DNA from: Parelaphostrongylus tenuis
Taxonomy: Eukaryota; Nematoda; Chromadorea; Rhabditida; Metastrongylidae
Assembly: GCA_019055375.1 (NCBI GenBank)
Contig: JAHQIW010007068.1
Coordinates: 1 to 64,000, forward strand
DNA: 64,000 nt
Direction of reading: 5' to 3'
Below are positions 11,331 through 21,318 of this stretch, piece after piece. The stretch's first letter is position 1, and each line of letters begins with the position of its first letter. The translations under genes were made by a program, and so were the position numbers. The notes under the pieces were generated by a model. That model was not told where the DNA came from. It saw only the letters and a list, made by a program, of their open reading frames with translations, and ran no database searches.

Positions 11331-11640
11331 TGAAGAACTATAGTCTTCTCTGAAGAAGTTTTCGAGGTACATATAGATGCTTCGACGTCATACGGGTTAT
11401 TAGTTGTTCAATTGATCGACGTTCACGGTCAAATTCGATTTGACGAGGACGCCAACGCCCCGCCGACGTCGCTGCTATGGCATGCTCCAAGAAACAGTTC
11501 TTATCCGGCATCGTAAACAGCGTGAAAAGGATGGCGTCTTCTCGTCTTAGCCAGGCTAATGACATCGTACCTTATCCTTCTCGCTTGGACCAATAGATTT
11601 TCTACAGCGGATTTGTGAGTAGATGTTCGAACATTACAGG
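11330..11640 (-). mobile_element. RTE endonuclease fragment
   Basis: The minus strand matches the N-terminal endonuclease region of the RTE at 51516-51850, covering the blocks around TRRRHPFHAV and the following LFLGTCDRR region, with several frameshifts. It is joined tail to tail with a plus-strand RT fragment of the same family. Confidence 0.6.
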
Positions 11641-11989
11641 TACGGATAGCGTTTAGATTTTGATACCCTAGTTAGGTTTTGAGATTATAGCAGCCTCTCC
11701 GTACTCGTCCCACCCGGTGCTGCAGTACTGAGGCTCTTTCGGGGTCAGGTAGTGAGCTATTAATTCCCCATAAGTTGGATGTTGAGATAACGAAAAAACA
11801 CCTAGAGAAGAAAAACACCTAGAAAAGACACTACACTCTATCGCCCATCATCCAATAAGGAATTTCAAAAACAATATCGAAAGTTGACTAGTGAATGGGT
11901 AAAAATAGCAAGTTCGGTTTGTTCAAAATCTTCCGTTATTTCTCAACTAAAACTGAGTCCACCATCATGTCCCGCCTTATACTTACTTA

Positions 11990-12628
11990 TTAAGACTCAT
12001 TAGCTGGTATGTACTTATGATCTTGCGTCTATTGATCCATCAAAATCCAAAGTTAGACCCATCATCAGCTGTGTAGACGGGCCAACGGATAGAATAAAGT
12101 GGTTTTCAAATTTAATACTAGTGCAACTACTAAAACACATTCCAGACCAATACCCAAATGTTCTTGGATCGTCTACGTAACGCGTCTCCCAACAACGCGT
12201 ACGTAATGGAATCGTTCGACGTAACCGCTCTTTATACAAACGTGTCGAATGAGTCCGCAATGCAAGCCATATGCGAGCTTCTAATGGAGCACAAACGCAC
12301 TACGAACATGTATGGCTTCTCCATTCGGCAGGTCATGGCTCTCTTAAAACAGTGCCTAAGCTGCTCTTTTTTTAGATGGTCTGGGAATTATTTTGCGCAG
12401 ATCAGAGGGCTGGCAATGGGTCAACGACTAGCTCCGACTCTTGCTATCGCTTTTATGTCTAAAGTAGAGGTACCAATAATCGATCTCCGGCCGTTACTCT
12501 ACTGTAGGTATATAGATGATTGTTTTCTCGCCTGCTCAACGCAAGAGGAGATGGACAAATGTTTTGAGTTGTTAAATAGCGAGTCAGAGTACATAACGTT
12601 CACCCGTGAGAAACCTAAGGTAGATTAG
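11990..12628 (+). pseudogene. PLE reverse transcriptase (frameshifted)
   Basis: RT domain of a Penelope-like element, making cDNA from the element RNA. The first part (VRPIISCVDGPTDRIKWF) is in one frame up to about 12155. The rest runs open from 12158 to 12628 with SFDVTALYTNVS (motif A, Asp), RGLAMGQRLAPTLAIAFM (motif B) and YCRYIDDCFLAC (motif C, the paired Asp at about residues 125-126 of that frame). One frameshift separates the halves and a stop at 12626-12628 separates the thumb region. The catalytic motifs are intact but the gene is not. The same domain occurs at 15395-15730, 49130-49620 and 58860-59230. Confidence 0.8.
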
Positions 12629-13029
12629 GGCCCATTTTTGAACGTTCAAGTTAACCTCTCTAGGAACTCCTACAACACAAAGAGGTATCGTAAACCAAGC
12701 AACAAAAACATTCTGGTTCACTACCTATCTGCTCATCCCTCGCACACAAAATGCGCACTCGTAGAAAACATGTTTCGCACAGCTGCTAATGTGTGCACAG
12801 GGAAAGAACACAAGGTAGGTCCCTGAACTTGGGGCGAAAATTAGCCATCTCTAACGGCTACAACACGATAGGAGCTTTCCGGGGTAAGTTCGAAAGAAAT
12901 TCGGCGCCCATTCACGGAAGGTCTAGCGAGGATAAAGCTCCATTAATCTTGCCTTTTATTTCCAACGAAGTGAGTGTAGGCATCAAACGCTGCTTAAAAA
13001 GAGCAGATTTAGATAATTTGGTAGCAGTA

Positions 13030-13340
13030 GTCGAGATACCACTAAAAACACTAAAACGCCAATTAGTACGCAACCGACTGTATGATCGTCTCTGCGAAAA
13101 CTGCATGAGATCGGGTACAATTACCTGATCTCTTGCGAGGCATGCGGGGATGAATATATTGGCGAAACGGGTAGACCACTCTGCATTCGCGTAAAAGAGC
13201 ACCTAGCTGGGAAACGTAACTCCGACCCAAAAACCCCACTAGGTACGCATAGGGAACAGAAGCATAAGGGAGCAGATTTTGACGTTAAATTTGCGGTCCT
13301 TGCACAGGAATTGATAACGTACGCGTAAAACTTTGAAAGC
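13030..13340 (+). pseudogene. PLE GIY-YIG endonuclease domain (frameshifted)
   Basis: C-terminal nuclease of the PLE polyprotein, thought to nick target DNA during insertion. Visible blocks: RQLVRNRLYDRLCENC, then after a one-base loss near 13117 the second frame YLISCEACGDEYIGETGRPL with a following RVKEHLAGKR. The pair of Cys-x2-Cys motifs and YIGET then R and EH are hallmarks of the PLE GIY-YIG domain. The reading frame closes at about 13328. Confidence 0.75.
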
Positions 13341-13645
13341 CTTTTTAATACATAGCAAAGGCCCAAAAATAAACCGCAAAGAGGAATGCCTCGTAATAAC
13401 GCGTGACCTAGCACCATACCTCAGGCTAATGTTTCCGACCTGAGCCAGGCACAGTCTCACATCTGCACAGACTCCAAGTGGCAGGTCTTCAGTGATTAAT
13501 TGAAAGACCTAAAACATTTGAGCGGTGAGTGTTTTTTTAATGAAGTTTATCCTATGCGACCCAAAAAAAATTTATCCCTTACGTTTTCTGCTAGGGTTAT
13601 GAAGGCCTTTGATTTAATAATTTGCGAATCAATTTGACCTTTCCA

Positions 13646-13682
13646 GGCTCTGAAGATGGCGAACTTAACCGAAACGTAAGCC
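13646..13682 (+). ncRNA. PLE-type hammerhead-like ribozyme motif
   Basis: Stem I GGCU/AGCC (4 bp), core CUGAAGA (fits CUGANGA), a weak stem II, GAAA, and a four-base self-complementary stem III ACGU followed by A. It lies just after the GIY-YIG domain, where PLEs are known to carry hammerheads. The weak stem II lowers the chance that this copy is active. Confidence 0.6.
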
Positions 13683-13859
13683 ACCACGACTATTGTAATA
13701 TTCGTGCTGCGTTATTAACTGTAATGTTATATGCTTCGCTTTTTTTCAATAAATAATGTCAATAACACCTCGGAGCGGCTAAACAGAAGAAGATATTGAT
13801 GCTAAAGAAGACATTTGAAGAGCAAGTAAGTGTCAATGAAAAAAAAAGTTACACTTGAA

Positions 13860-15010
13860 CGATTTTGTTGACCCTGTATAAAAACTGCGAAAATCGGCTG
13901 GATATCTTACTAGGAAACAGTGTCGCGGAGGTTGGTGCTGAAGACTGCGACGACATGGAAAACAGTGCACTCGTCGCAGATGCTGCCTGTAGAAGCAGTG
14001 ATTTGGACGTTGAAAATGATATAGCTTGGAAGACGAACAGATAATCGGCGAGAAATTAAGGTTAGTGTTGTAAAGGAGAACTCTGCCGTTTGATGCGCGG
14101 CGGGTTGGTGTTCAAGAAGACGCAATGATCACATACAAGGAGCCAGTTTACTCTTGATAACTATTCGTGACCGATATTGGAGAGTTATTTGTAGAAAAAA
14201 ATGGAATCCTACGTGAAGCAGAAAAGCGCTTGGAGGGTAAACACCATGCTCGAGGAAATAAAGACATTCATCGAATATTCGACAAATGAGCGGTGCGACT
14301 GTCAAGTCCAAATCAGTCCTAAAATAATCATTTGACGTTTAGAAATACCCGCATGGGGGGGAGATAACACATGGCTTCTGAGAATTATGGGTCGTGTGCA
14401 TTTTGCCGACACTTAGAGTTACGAGAGAAAGGAGTCAGCATCCAGCCAAATTAGCAAAAGGTATTCACGCAGTCCTTCCCAGTCCTTCAAGATGTAAACA
14501 ATTTGTAACAAGAATTGTATCGAATGCTTTAGAAAGTTTTCAAAACTTGGGTAAATGCCAGATCTGTTCAAAAATTACTATGAACTCACCAAACAAAAAT
14601 AGCTTGCACACTCTTTTCAAAAAAAAAAAGGCTGACTCATTTCAATCTGCATGGGAACTCCCAAACACGCTTTCGAAACTTTAGAAAAATTTTACCAATC
14701 ATTACTCAACGGCATTCTTGAGGAACGCAAAAATTTTCACAAGCATTAGTCGTAAAGAATTCATAAAACTGCCTCACTGTAGCTGATAAAAGTTGGAAAT
14801 ATGTTAACCTCAAATGGACTAGCTTTTTCCATTGAAAAATACAGATTCTTTGGGTGAATGGGCGTCTTTTACTGAAAATACCTTCGTACAAAATCTTCGA
14901 TAATATGTCATCGTTTGTGACATTGAAATGTGTTCATCATCTAAACTTTACTTCTCGACTGCGAATAAATAGATCCCGCTTCCCTAGATTGACTATCTAA
15001 TAATCTCGGC
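13860..15010. other. Intergenic, no recognised gene
   Basis: Short frames on both strands (13910-14125 minus, 14394-14684 plus, 14706-14891 minus) have no recognisable domain. Confidence 0.35.
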
Positions 15011-15015
15011 ATGCT

Positions 15016-15880
15016 TCAGTGAATCATCATTTTCTTCTTACCTTCTTTTCTTCTCCCTTTAATCGAATTTTCGTTCGGAGGCGTACTCTTTCCTCTAAAC
15101 CTAAGCCGAGGGGTCAAAAATTCATATCCATTAGAAATGGCCATTTCTGGAGCCAATTTTACGGATTCTACTCTCTGCTCTTCTCCGGTACACACATAGG
15201 CCGCTGTTCGAAACAAGTTTTTTACTAGCGTCTTTTTCGTGTGTGAAGGGTGAGAGGAGAGGCAATAAACCAGGATATTCATAGTACTTGGCTTTCGATA
15301 TTACTTCATAATATGGACGTCATCGGTTAAGTTTATTTGCAAATTTAAGGGCGCCAATCATCTTTCGGTGTCTCACTAGCGAATCTTGTATAGGTTAATT
15401 GTCATTCAACAACCCAAAACACCTGCCCAATTTTTCTTGAATGGAACATATAACAAAACAATCATCTATGTACTCAGAGTAGAGTAATGGCCGGGGATCT
15501 ATCACTGGTGCTGCCACCATCGACAAGAAGGCAATAGCTCGGCTGGGCGGAAGAGGCTGCCTCATTTCCAGCCCTCTCATTTGCACTAAATACTTTCCGG
15601 ATCGTCTGAAGATTGAGCATTTCAGACACTCCTCTGAAAGTGTCGACACGTGCTGAATCGACAAGCCATACATACTTACCGCTCCTTGGTGTTGTATAAG
15701 AAGCCCGTGGGTGGTTTGCAATGCAGTCATTCGACCCGTTGGTATAGAGCGTGCTGGTGTCGACCTACTGCATTACGCACAGGTTGCTGGAATGCGCGTT
15801 GCGTAGACATTACAACGACATTTGAGTGTTTGTCAGATGGGCTGAAATTTGTTTTAACAACTGGGATCTTATCAGAGTGA
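15016..15880 (-). mobile_element. Penelope-like element relic, PLE-3
   Basis: Minus-strand RT. The 111-codon frame at 15395-15730 keeps GKYLVQMRGLEM and SEYIDDCFVIC with both catalytic Asp, and 15016-15282 keeps LFRTAAYVCTGEEQRVE. Upstream (to about 15880) the finger region is present with frameshifts. The GIY-YIG domain is missing at the downstream (lower-coordinate) end. Confidence 0.75.
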
Positions 15881-15899
15881 AAACTATGCTATCCTATCC

Positions 15900-16260
15900 G
15901 ACGGTTCGCCTACACTGCTGCTGATTGATCGAACTTCGAATATTGATGAATCGTTAGACGCTAGCTCATCAGTGTATACTAACTTATGTGTCTTCATTGG
16001 CATAACACAGTACGTAATGGTGATGGAATTTTGGATTTGAAAATGACAGATGGTCTTAAACCTGTCGCTTTTGCCCTATGAACCCTCTCTCTCACTGTCT
16101 AATTTAAGGCACTGGCGTCTAAATTCCTTTTTAGAATAAGGTTGGTAGAGCGAAGCATTTCTGAAATACTTTTCTGCTATTTCGATATCTAACTGTAGAG
16201 GAATCACAACAATCCTCCACCCTTAACACTGGCGGATTATCTTCTGGTTTCTTGTCTTAT
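15900..16260. other. Intergenic, nothing recognised
   Basis: No frame, repeat or motif seen. Confidence 0.4.
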
Positions 16261-16266
16261 CACCTC

Positions 16267-17044
16267 TCAGACCTTTGTCATTCCACACTTTTGTAGTTCG
16301 GTGAGGTTTGAGTGAAACCTTTTCACGCGATAGTGAGCAAGAGTTCTAAAGGTTTCATCTGCGAATTTTAACAATGGAAATTTTTTATCAACTTCCTTAT
16401 CGGGTTCTTGCTGTTCACGCAGCAGCTGAGGAAATGGTGGTATTGGTAAAGCCTCCATTTGCTATTGCGCATTTTTATTTATTTCTTCAGCTCTGCCTTT
16501 CTACGGAGCTTCTCTTCCAGTTCTTGCAGGTTACATGCAGCCTTATGTAGGAAACTTCAAAAATAAGTTTGAATGATTTGAAGCTTGGACCCAAATCGAA
16601 TTGCGAGCACTCATTATCAGGGAGAGTCATGTCTTCTATCGTACTGACCATTGAACTTTTTGGTAAATTGTTTGCCCTATTGTGACTCGCTTGATCCTCC
16701 TTAGCGGTGATCGCATGCTTTCTCAAAATCATGTTATGCGACATACTCAAAAGTCATCATCGAACTTTCTCCGCATATCTGCTTTAACACTAAATCTAAT
16801 GCAGTTGCAAACCAACCTTGACTCACCCACTTTTTTCTCCAAGAGTTGCCTTCCGAATACCGAGCACAGTATTGTTCCTTCGTTTAACACTTCCTCAGCT
16901 GAGCGAACATCTTGTCTTACTTGCTTCGTAAACAGGAGCGGAGCACTTCCATTTCGATCTCCAGTATTCCGCGACTGTCCTCCGGTACACCACGTATTGC
17001 GTGAAATCGTTTTCGTTTCAAGTTTGGAGCGACTCAATGTCTAA
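16267..17044 (-). pseudogene. Unrecognised decayed coding region
   Basis: Three minus-strand frames follow one another (16747-17037, 16487-16750, 16267-16458) with charged, soluble, coding-like composition and only a few stops between them. This suggests one broken gene of about 250 residues read right to left. The first frame has RNTGDRNGSAPLLFTKQVRQ and the last is Pro- and Lys-rich. A retroelement gag is one possibility, but I cannot place it, and the plus-strand 120-codon frame over the same bases is its shadow or the reverse. Confidence 0.3.
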
Positions 17045-17114
17045 GACAATTTTGTGACCTTAAGATTTTGCTTTTTTGTTAGTCGATGAAATTTCTCTGG
17101 TTTTTCTTGTAAGA

Positions 17115-17265
17115 ATACAACATGTTTTGAGTTGTTAGTCCAGTGGTATACAGGCGCCTGTTTCGTCTTACAGGGACTCATAAGTACCACCCTCTCTAGG
17201 TTCTGCCGATCCCTGAGGTTGAATAATCCGCTTCAAAGGGATTGGCGTCGATCACAAGCATAGGT
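17115..17265. mobile_element. Foldback family FB-2, single left arm
   Basis: Matches the left arms at 8380-8470 and 41790-41880 (ACATGTTTTGAG, then a GGCGCCTGTTTCGTC segment, then CTAGGTTCTGCCGATC). No right arm follows, so the element is truncated at about 17265. Confidence 0.6.
17143..17190 (-). ncRNA. Hammerhead-like motif with 12-nt palindromic stem III
   Basis: Minus strand: stem I GUGGUA/UACCAC is perfect; stem II GUC/GAC; GAAA; stem III ACAGGCGCCUGU is fully self-complementary and followed by A at the cleavage position. The core reads CUUAUGA, one change from CUGAUGA, which should inactivate this copy. It shows the FB-2 design most clearly. Confidence 0.6.
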
Positions 17266-17299
17266 GTCACGACAGAGTCAATATCAGATTGGGAAATTG

Positions 17300-17480
17300 C
17301 AGACAAGAAGTGCTCACCGAGTGCGAAACGAAATCTTCTTTCGACTGTTACAGCGTTATAAAAAGTCCATTTCGAAAACCAAAGATATTTTCGAAATCAC
17401 CAACTGGCTCTATCTAATGATTAAACTTTCATTGCAAAAAATACTGTCCGGCGAGGAATCCTCCAAGGTGGACAAAATTT
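17300..17480 (+). repeat. Dispersed noncoding repeat, third copy
   Basis: Shares CGAAACGAAATC..., TTACAGCGTTATAAAAAG and CTAATGATTAAAC with 3590-3720. Its 76-codon frame is incidental. Confidence 0.4.
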
Positions 17481-17639
17481 TTGTTCAACTGTAACAACGC
17501 TAAAAACAAATTACTTGAGAAATAAGATACACCGTTTAAAGTCACATAATTTGAGCTACTGAACAATTACCAAAACGTTCTACAAAAGCAAAGGACTCCT
17601 CTTTAGCAAAGGCCCCAAACAGGCTTGAAAAACGGAAAA

Positions 17640-18300
17640 GTACCTTATAATCTTTATACAAACAACTGACGTTTCGGCAGTCTCGTCTTCCTCAGAGCTT
17701 GAAAAGATCATTTTGCCCACAATGCCAATCAGTCAAACACCTCTATTACTCTTTTTGAAAAATTCACCAGCCCCTGATTTCACTCGCTTAGACACAAAAT
17801 CACCTTTAAACAAATTCACCGCTTTTTATATGTCTTCCACTGAATAATTCAGATGGAGATCACCGGAAGGAGATCACATGGACTCGCACACCTCTCCAAT
17901 TAGTGAGATGAGCACAGCTATCAAGATTTTGAAAAACAGAAGTTTAGAGATGTGGCAATCATTGAAATACTAGCGAGTACTCTGTGGCGAGCCCAAAAGT
18001 TTGCAACCGCTTATATGGCAGTCTCTTTGCAATGAAACAATGCCAAATATGCACTAGCGGCAGAGACGATGATTGCATGAGTGTAGGCACAATTTACGTA
18101 ATGTCTTACAAAGTATGCTCAAAAAGTATATTGGCAAAGCGAGTAGGCCACTCTGGTCCCGCAAAGAAGAACACCGAGCTGACAAACGTAACTCTAAACC
18201 AAACACCCCGCTGGGCACACATGGGAAACAGACGTATAGCGGAGTAAATTTTGACATGGAGGTCACCATCCTTGCATAGGAACGTAGAATATCAGAGCGA
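17640..18300 (+). mobile_element. Penelope-like element relic, PLE-4
   Basis: A PLE terminal segment with a minus-strand hammerhead-like motif (17664-17700) leads into the C-terminal third of a plus-strand PLE: the start of the nuclease block CNRLYGSLFAMKQCQIC, then the Cys-rich and YIG-equivalent region (decayed to YIGKASRPL in another frame) and EHRADKRNSKPNTPLGTH. It ends in a TA-rich tract at 18310. Confidence 0.65.
17664..17700 (-). ncRNA. PLE-type hammerhead-like motif
   Basis: Minus strand: AGCU/AGUU stem I, core CUGAGGA, weak stem II, GAAA, ACGU then C. The core fits the consensus, but stem II pairs poorly. Confidence 0.45.
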
Positions 18301-18309
18301 AAGATTCAA

Positions 18310-18400
18310 GAAGCAATTTGGTATATACGTGTATATATACGTATATATATACGTATATATACATATATATATATGATATATATATATATATATATATATA
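18310..18400. repeat. TA-rich microsatellite
   Basis: (TA)n with interspersed ACG, directly before an RTE 3' fragment. Confidence 0.9.
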
Positions 18401-18944
18401 AGCAGTGAAGAAGACAAAGAACGTCCTACTCCGTGCCCACCTTTACGACTCGACGATTATCGCTGCACTAACGTATGCAGCAGAAACCTGGACGCTACGT
18501 AAACAGGATGAAAGATCACTTGGCGTTATCGAACGCGCAGTCGAAAGGTCGATGCTAAGAGTAACCCGTATCTCGCAAATGAGAGAAGAAATCCGAAGAT
18601 CCGAACTATGTCAACGGTTGAAATTCAAAGACGCCTTTCAACACGCCAGGATATCGAAAATAAGGTAAGCCGGACACGTGATGCGCTTCAACGACAACCG
18701 ATTGACGAGAGCCGTTACAGACTGGATACCTCGGGACATCAAGAGCTCTAGAGGAAGACCACCGACCCGTTGGACCGATTTCTTCACGAAAGCTGTAGAA
18801 GAAAGATGTAATGCTCAGCGAATCCTTAGAGCGAGGAGGACCCACCGGGCTACTCCTGCACGCGATGGGGATGAATGGAAGTGTTGCTGGTACCAGCTCG
18901 AATCACTCGACGATCAACTGGACGTCAGGTATACAGGTGATATC

Positions 18945-18945
<1 letters not shown>
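18400..18945 (+). mobile_element. RTE 3' fragment
   Basis: Same family as 51000-54385, C-terminal part of the RT protein only. It has [20 protein letters not shown], then a frameshift, then [18 protein letters not shown] and the closing [10 protein letters not shown] region. It ends with the family's GGTATACAGGTGATA-like tail, which runs into a TA tract. 5'-truncated, as expected of target-primed insertion. Confidence 0.85.
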
Positions 18946-18983
<38 letters not shown>

Positions 18984-19115
18984 TACTTATATATACATAT
19001 GTATAGTTATATATATATGTATATATACATAGATTTACATGTATTCGCTATACATATATATATATATACGTACATAATATATATATATATATATATACGT
19101 ATATATAATATATAT
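18940..19115. repeat. TA-rich microsatellite
   Basis: (TA)n with ACG/CAT interruptions between the RTE tail and the 3' flank of gene copy 4. Frames here translate as Tyr-Ile runs and are not genes. Confidence 0.9.
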
Positions 19116-19655
19116 GTAAGTAAAACAGAAAACAGCGTCCAGAAAATCAGTCTTAGGATCCAGATTTCCGAGATTCGGTCTATCCAATGATAACCAGTAT
19201 TTCATGTAAATTATTAAATTTGGTATTTATTGCTCTCTCATGAGAAGACCCTGAAGAAAAGAAAAGACCTTTATTCTGCAATCTTCGATAACGTGCGAAA
19301 TGCTGATTTTATTACTGTGCTTGCTTCATGGAGAGATCTTCTCATTACGTTTTATTAACGGTAAAAGGGATACGCTATAAGTTCGTCTTCCTAATTTCAT
19401 AGCGAGTTCCGTGGTTTTATAAAGCCCTTGTAAGCGAGCAGACGTTCTTTCCATGGTTATTCATTTGCGAATTCCTCTGTTACTTATCAAGAAGGCATTG
19501 AATGAAAAATTTTCAAACTGTACACTCAGATGTCATTTACTGCATTACTTTAACTTAAGAACATTCATATACTTTATTAATTTAATGCTGTTGTAATGCT
19601 ACAATTAGTATCGGTCAAATAGAAATCTTTGTCTCAAACACATCACAGTTCAATT

Positions 19656-20007
19656 TCAGTTCCCGCCAACAATGGCAGGTGCTGAGATGAAGCCCGATCT
19701 AAATGGACCAAATGCCAGCATTCGAACGCTCTGTTCACCACATCTTTGCGACATCTGTCTCGATTCATTCGCCATGATGATGTTTGTAGTCTGCACAAAC
19801 TTCTTCTCCTTTACAATACGTCTTTATAAAGAAAATCAGCTGTTTAAGACCGAAAGAGTTCCCGATACTGGCAAGTTCTGTGGGGGAATAGCAGCTATAG
19901 TCGTCATAGTTGTCGTACACATCACCATCGCATTATTTTTCTGTAAATTTCTGTCACCGTATTGCCACCAGCAATGATGCGGACCTCTTTCAACATGTCG
20001 TCATGTG
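19656..20007 (-). pseudogene. Secreted-protein family, copy 4: decayed exons 4-5
   Basis: Exon 5 (19656-19790, 135 bases, the same length as in copy 1) follows the acceptor GTTTGTGCAG. It keeps TTNIIMAN and the ending GGN-stop, but Trp has become Glu in the MANW motif, and an insertion and a deletion scramble the middle. Exon 4 (about 19851-20007) keeps IIAGGNTVTEI, then shifts frame, and its upstream acceptor AG is lost. Exons 1-3 are absent: homology to copies 2 and 3 stops near 20110. The 101-codon plus-strand frame over the same bases, with an apparent membrane segment, is antisense to these exons. Confidence 0.6.
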
Positions 20008-20109
20008 TAGGAAGCTATGATTCCTTGGAAAACTCCTAGTATTACAATGAGATATTGGATAAAGCCAGAAACAATTTTGAACTTGATTTACCCTTCTTTT
20101 TAAAATACT

Positions 20110-20820
20110 GCTCAAAACATGTCATATCCTTATGAGATTGCGTTACGAAATCTGCTATTGAACTGGAAAAAGAGTTTTTAATGCAACACGTGATTCTTTT
20201 ACCTCTACTAATACGCAATAAAGTCTTTCCATGAACCAAACACAGTGTTGGAATTAATTGTTCGCTGATTCCGTATAGTTAAGTCAGAGATGGCAGAATG
20301 CATTACTGCCTTTGGCAATTATTGGAGGTGACTTAATGATATATCTGAACTCTTGCTCTCCTCTCAAAAGGATTTGATATTAATTTGGTGACCCGGAGAG
20401 ATGAAAGACTTGCCAAGCGCATGGCGCTGAGCCGACTACGACTGCTTATTGTTGGGCACCTTTTTGCACGCTGCTACGTACGCTCATTTTGTACGCTGTG
20501 AGTAAGAAATTCCCTCTCAGATCTTCTTCAGACTTCAACTTTAACTTCTATGATCAAGGATTTCTCGCAATAGATTGCTGCATAACTGGATTCCAATCAA
20601 AGATTCAGTTTCGTTAACACGTATAAGACGTTGCGAAGGAACTTATCTGATAAATTGAGTTCTAAGGGAAATTTTTCATTGTGGAACAATGAGACATCAT
20701 TATCAAGGCATCTATAGGTTCATTATTTTAAGAAAAACAACGTTCATGTGAAGGAAATCTTTTGCATTTCAATGACAAAATCACATATTTCCAAAAAAGA
20801 ATATTTCTTCAGTTTATCAT
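20110..20820. other. Intergenic with a short repeat
   Basis: 20105-20215 resembles 42085-42245 (ACATGTCATATCCTTAT and TTTTTAATGCAACACGTGAT), so it is another dispersed repeat next to a degenerate FB-2 end. No gene was recognised in the rest. Confidence 0.4.
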
Positions 20821-20917
20821 ATCTTTTGTTTCGAGTGTTTTCTTAAGACCACAGCTCAAACTTCAATATACCTGGTAATCATTATTTGAGCCACGCATGT
20901 CAGTGGTCTGTCAATGA

Positions 20918-20983
20918 GGGCTGACTTATAGAGCCCGATACACGTGTTTCAATCTTGCGATCTCGTCAGTCGGGCAGTTGCCC
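20918..20983 (-). ncRNA. Hammerhead ribozyme, FB-1 left arm
   Basis: Minus strand: outer helix GGGC/GCCC, stem I GCCCGA/UCGGGC, core CUGACGA, stem II GAUC/GAUU with a GCAA (GNRA) loop, GAAA, stem III ACACGUGU, then A at the cleavage position. All invariant core bases are present; the only defect is a G-U pair in stem II. Confidence 0.75.
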
Positions 20984-21252
20984 TTCCTCGTCTTTTGCTA
21001 ATCTCTGTGGGTGCTCCAGTCCCCACAATAAGAGTTAGCGACGACGTACGATTTACACTCTATGTCTAGTAAAAAATTCACCAAACAGAGTGTTGTACAC
21101 TCGAATGCTCGTGGCTGGTATATTCAATCCCTTACAGTACAATACTCTGTGTTTGGTGAGTTTTTTACTGGACATAGAGTGTAAATCGTACGTCGTCGCT
21201 ACTCTTATTGTGGGGACTGGAGCAACCACAGAGATTAGCAAAAGACGAGAAA

Positions 21253-21318
21253 GGGCAACTGCCCGACTGACGAGATCGCAAGATCGAAACACGTGTATCG
21301 GGCTTTATAAGTCAGCCC
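21253..21318 (+). ncRNA. Hammerhead ribozyme, FB-1 right arm (best copy)
   Basis: Every element is present. Outer helix GGGC (21253-21256) with GCCC (21315-21318); stem I GCCCGA (21261-21266) with UCGGGC (21298-21303); core CUGACGA (21267-21273); stem II GAUC/GAUC closed by GCAA; GAAA (21286-21289); stem III ACACGUGU (21289-21296), self-complementary; cleavage predicted after A21297 (GUA triplet). Stem III has no loop of its own, so two molecules, or two units of a multimer, probably pair through it. Confidence 0.8.

Larger units (their letters stand above)
11760..13800 (+). mobile_element. Penelope-like element PLE-2, best preserved
   Basis: In order: an N-terminal block at 11765-11910 (same as 58440-58570 in PLE-7); reverse transcriptase at about 11990-12700; a linker with FRTAANVCTGKEHK; a GIY-YIG nuclease at about 13080-13340; a hammerhead-like motif at 13646-13682; and a terminal AT-rich segment ending GGCTAAACAGAAG near 13790. 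At least three frameshifts break it. Layout and domain content are those of Penelope/PLE retroelements, which copy at exposed DNA ends. Confidence 0.8.

Noticed and set aside
18678..19190. 170-codon frame rich in Tyr and Ile
   Set aside because: RTE C-terminus read through into a TA microsatellite.
19672..19977. 101-codon plus-strand frame with an apparent membrane segment and a Cys-containing C-terminus
   Set aside because: It lies antisense to exons 4-5 of the secreted-protein family. The minus strand shows the conserved motifs in five copies; the hydrophobic stretch is the complement of codons in the GGNTVT/AAIPP region.
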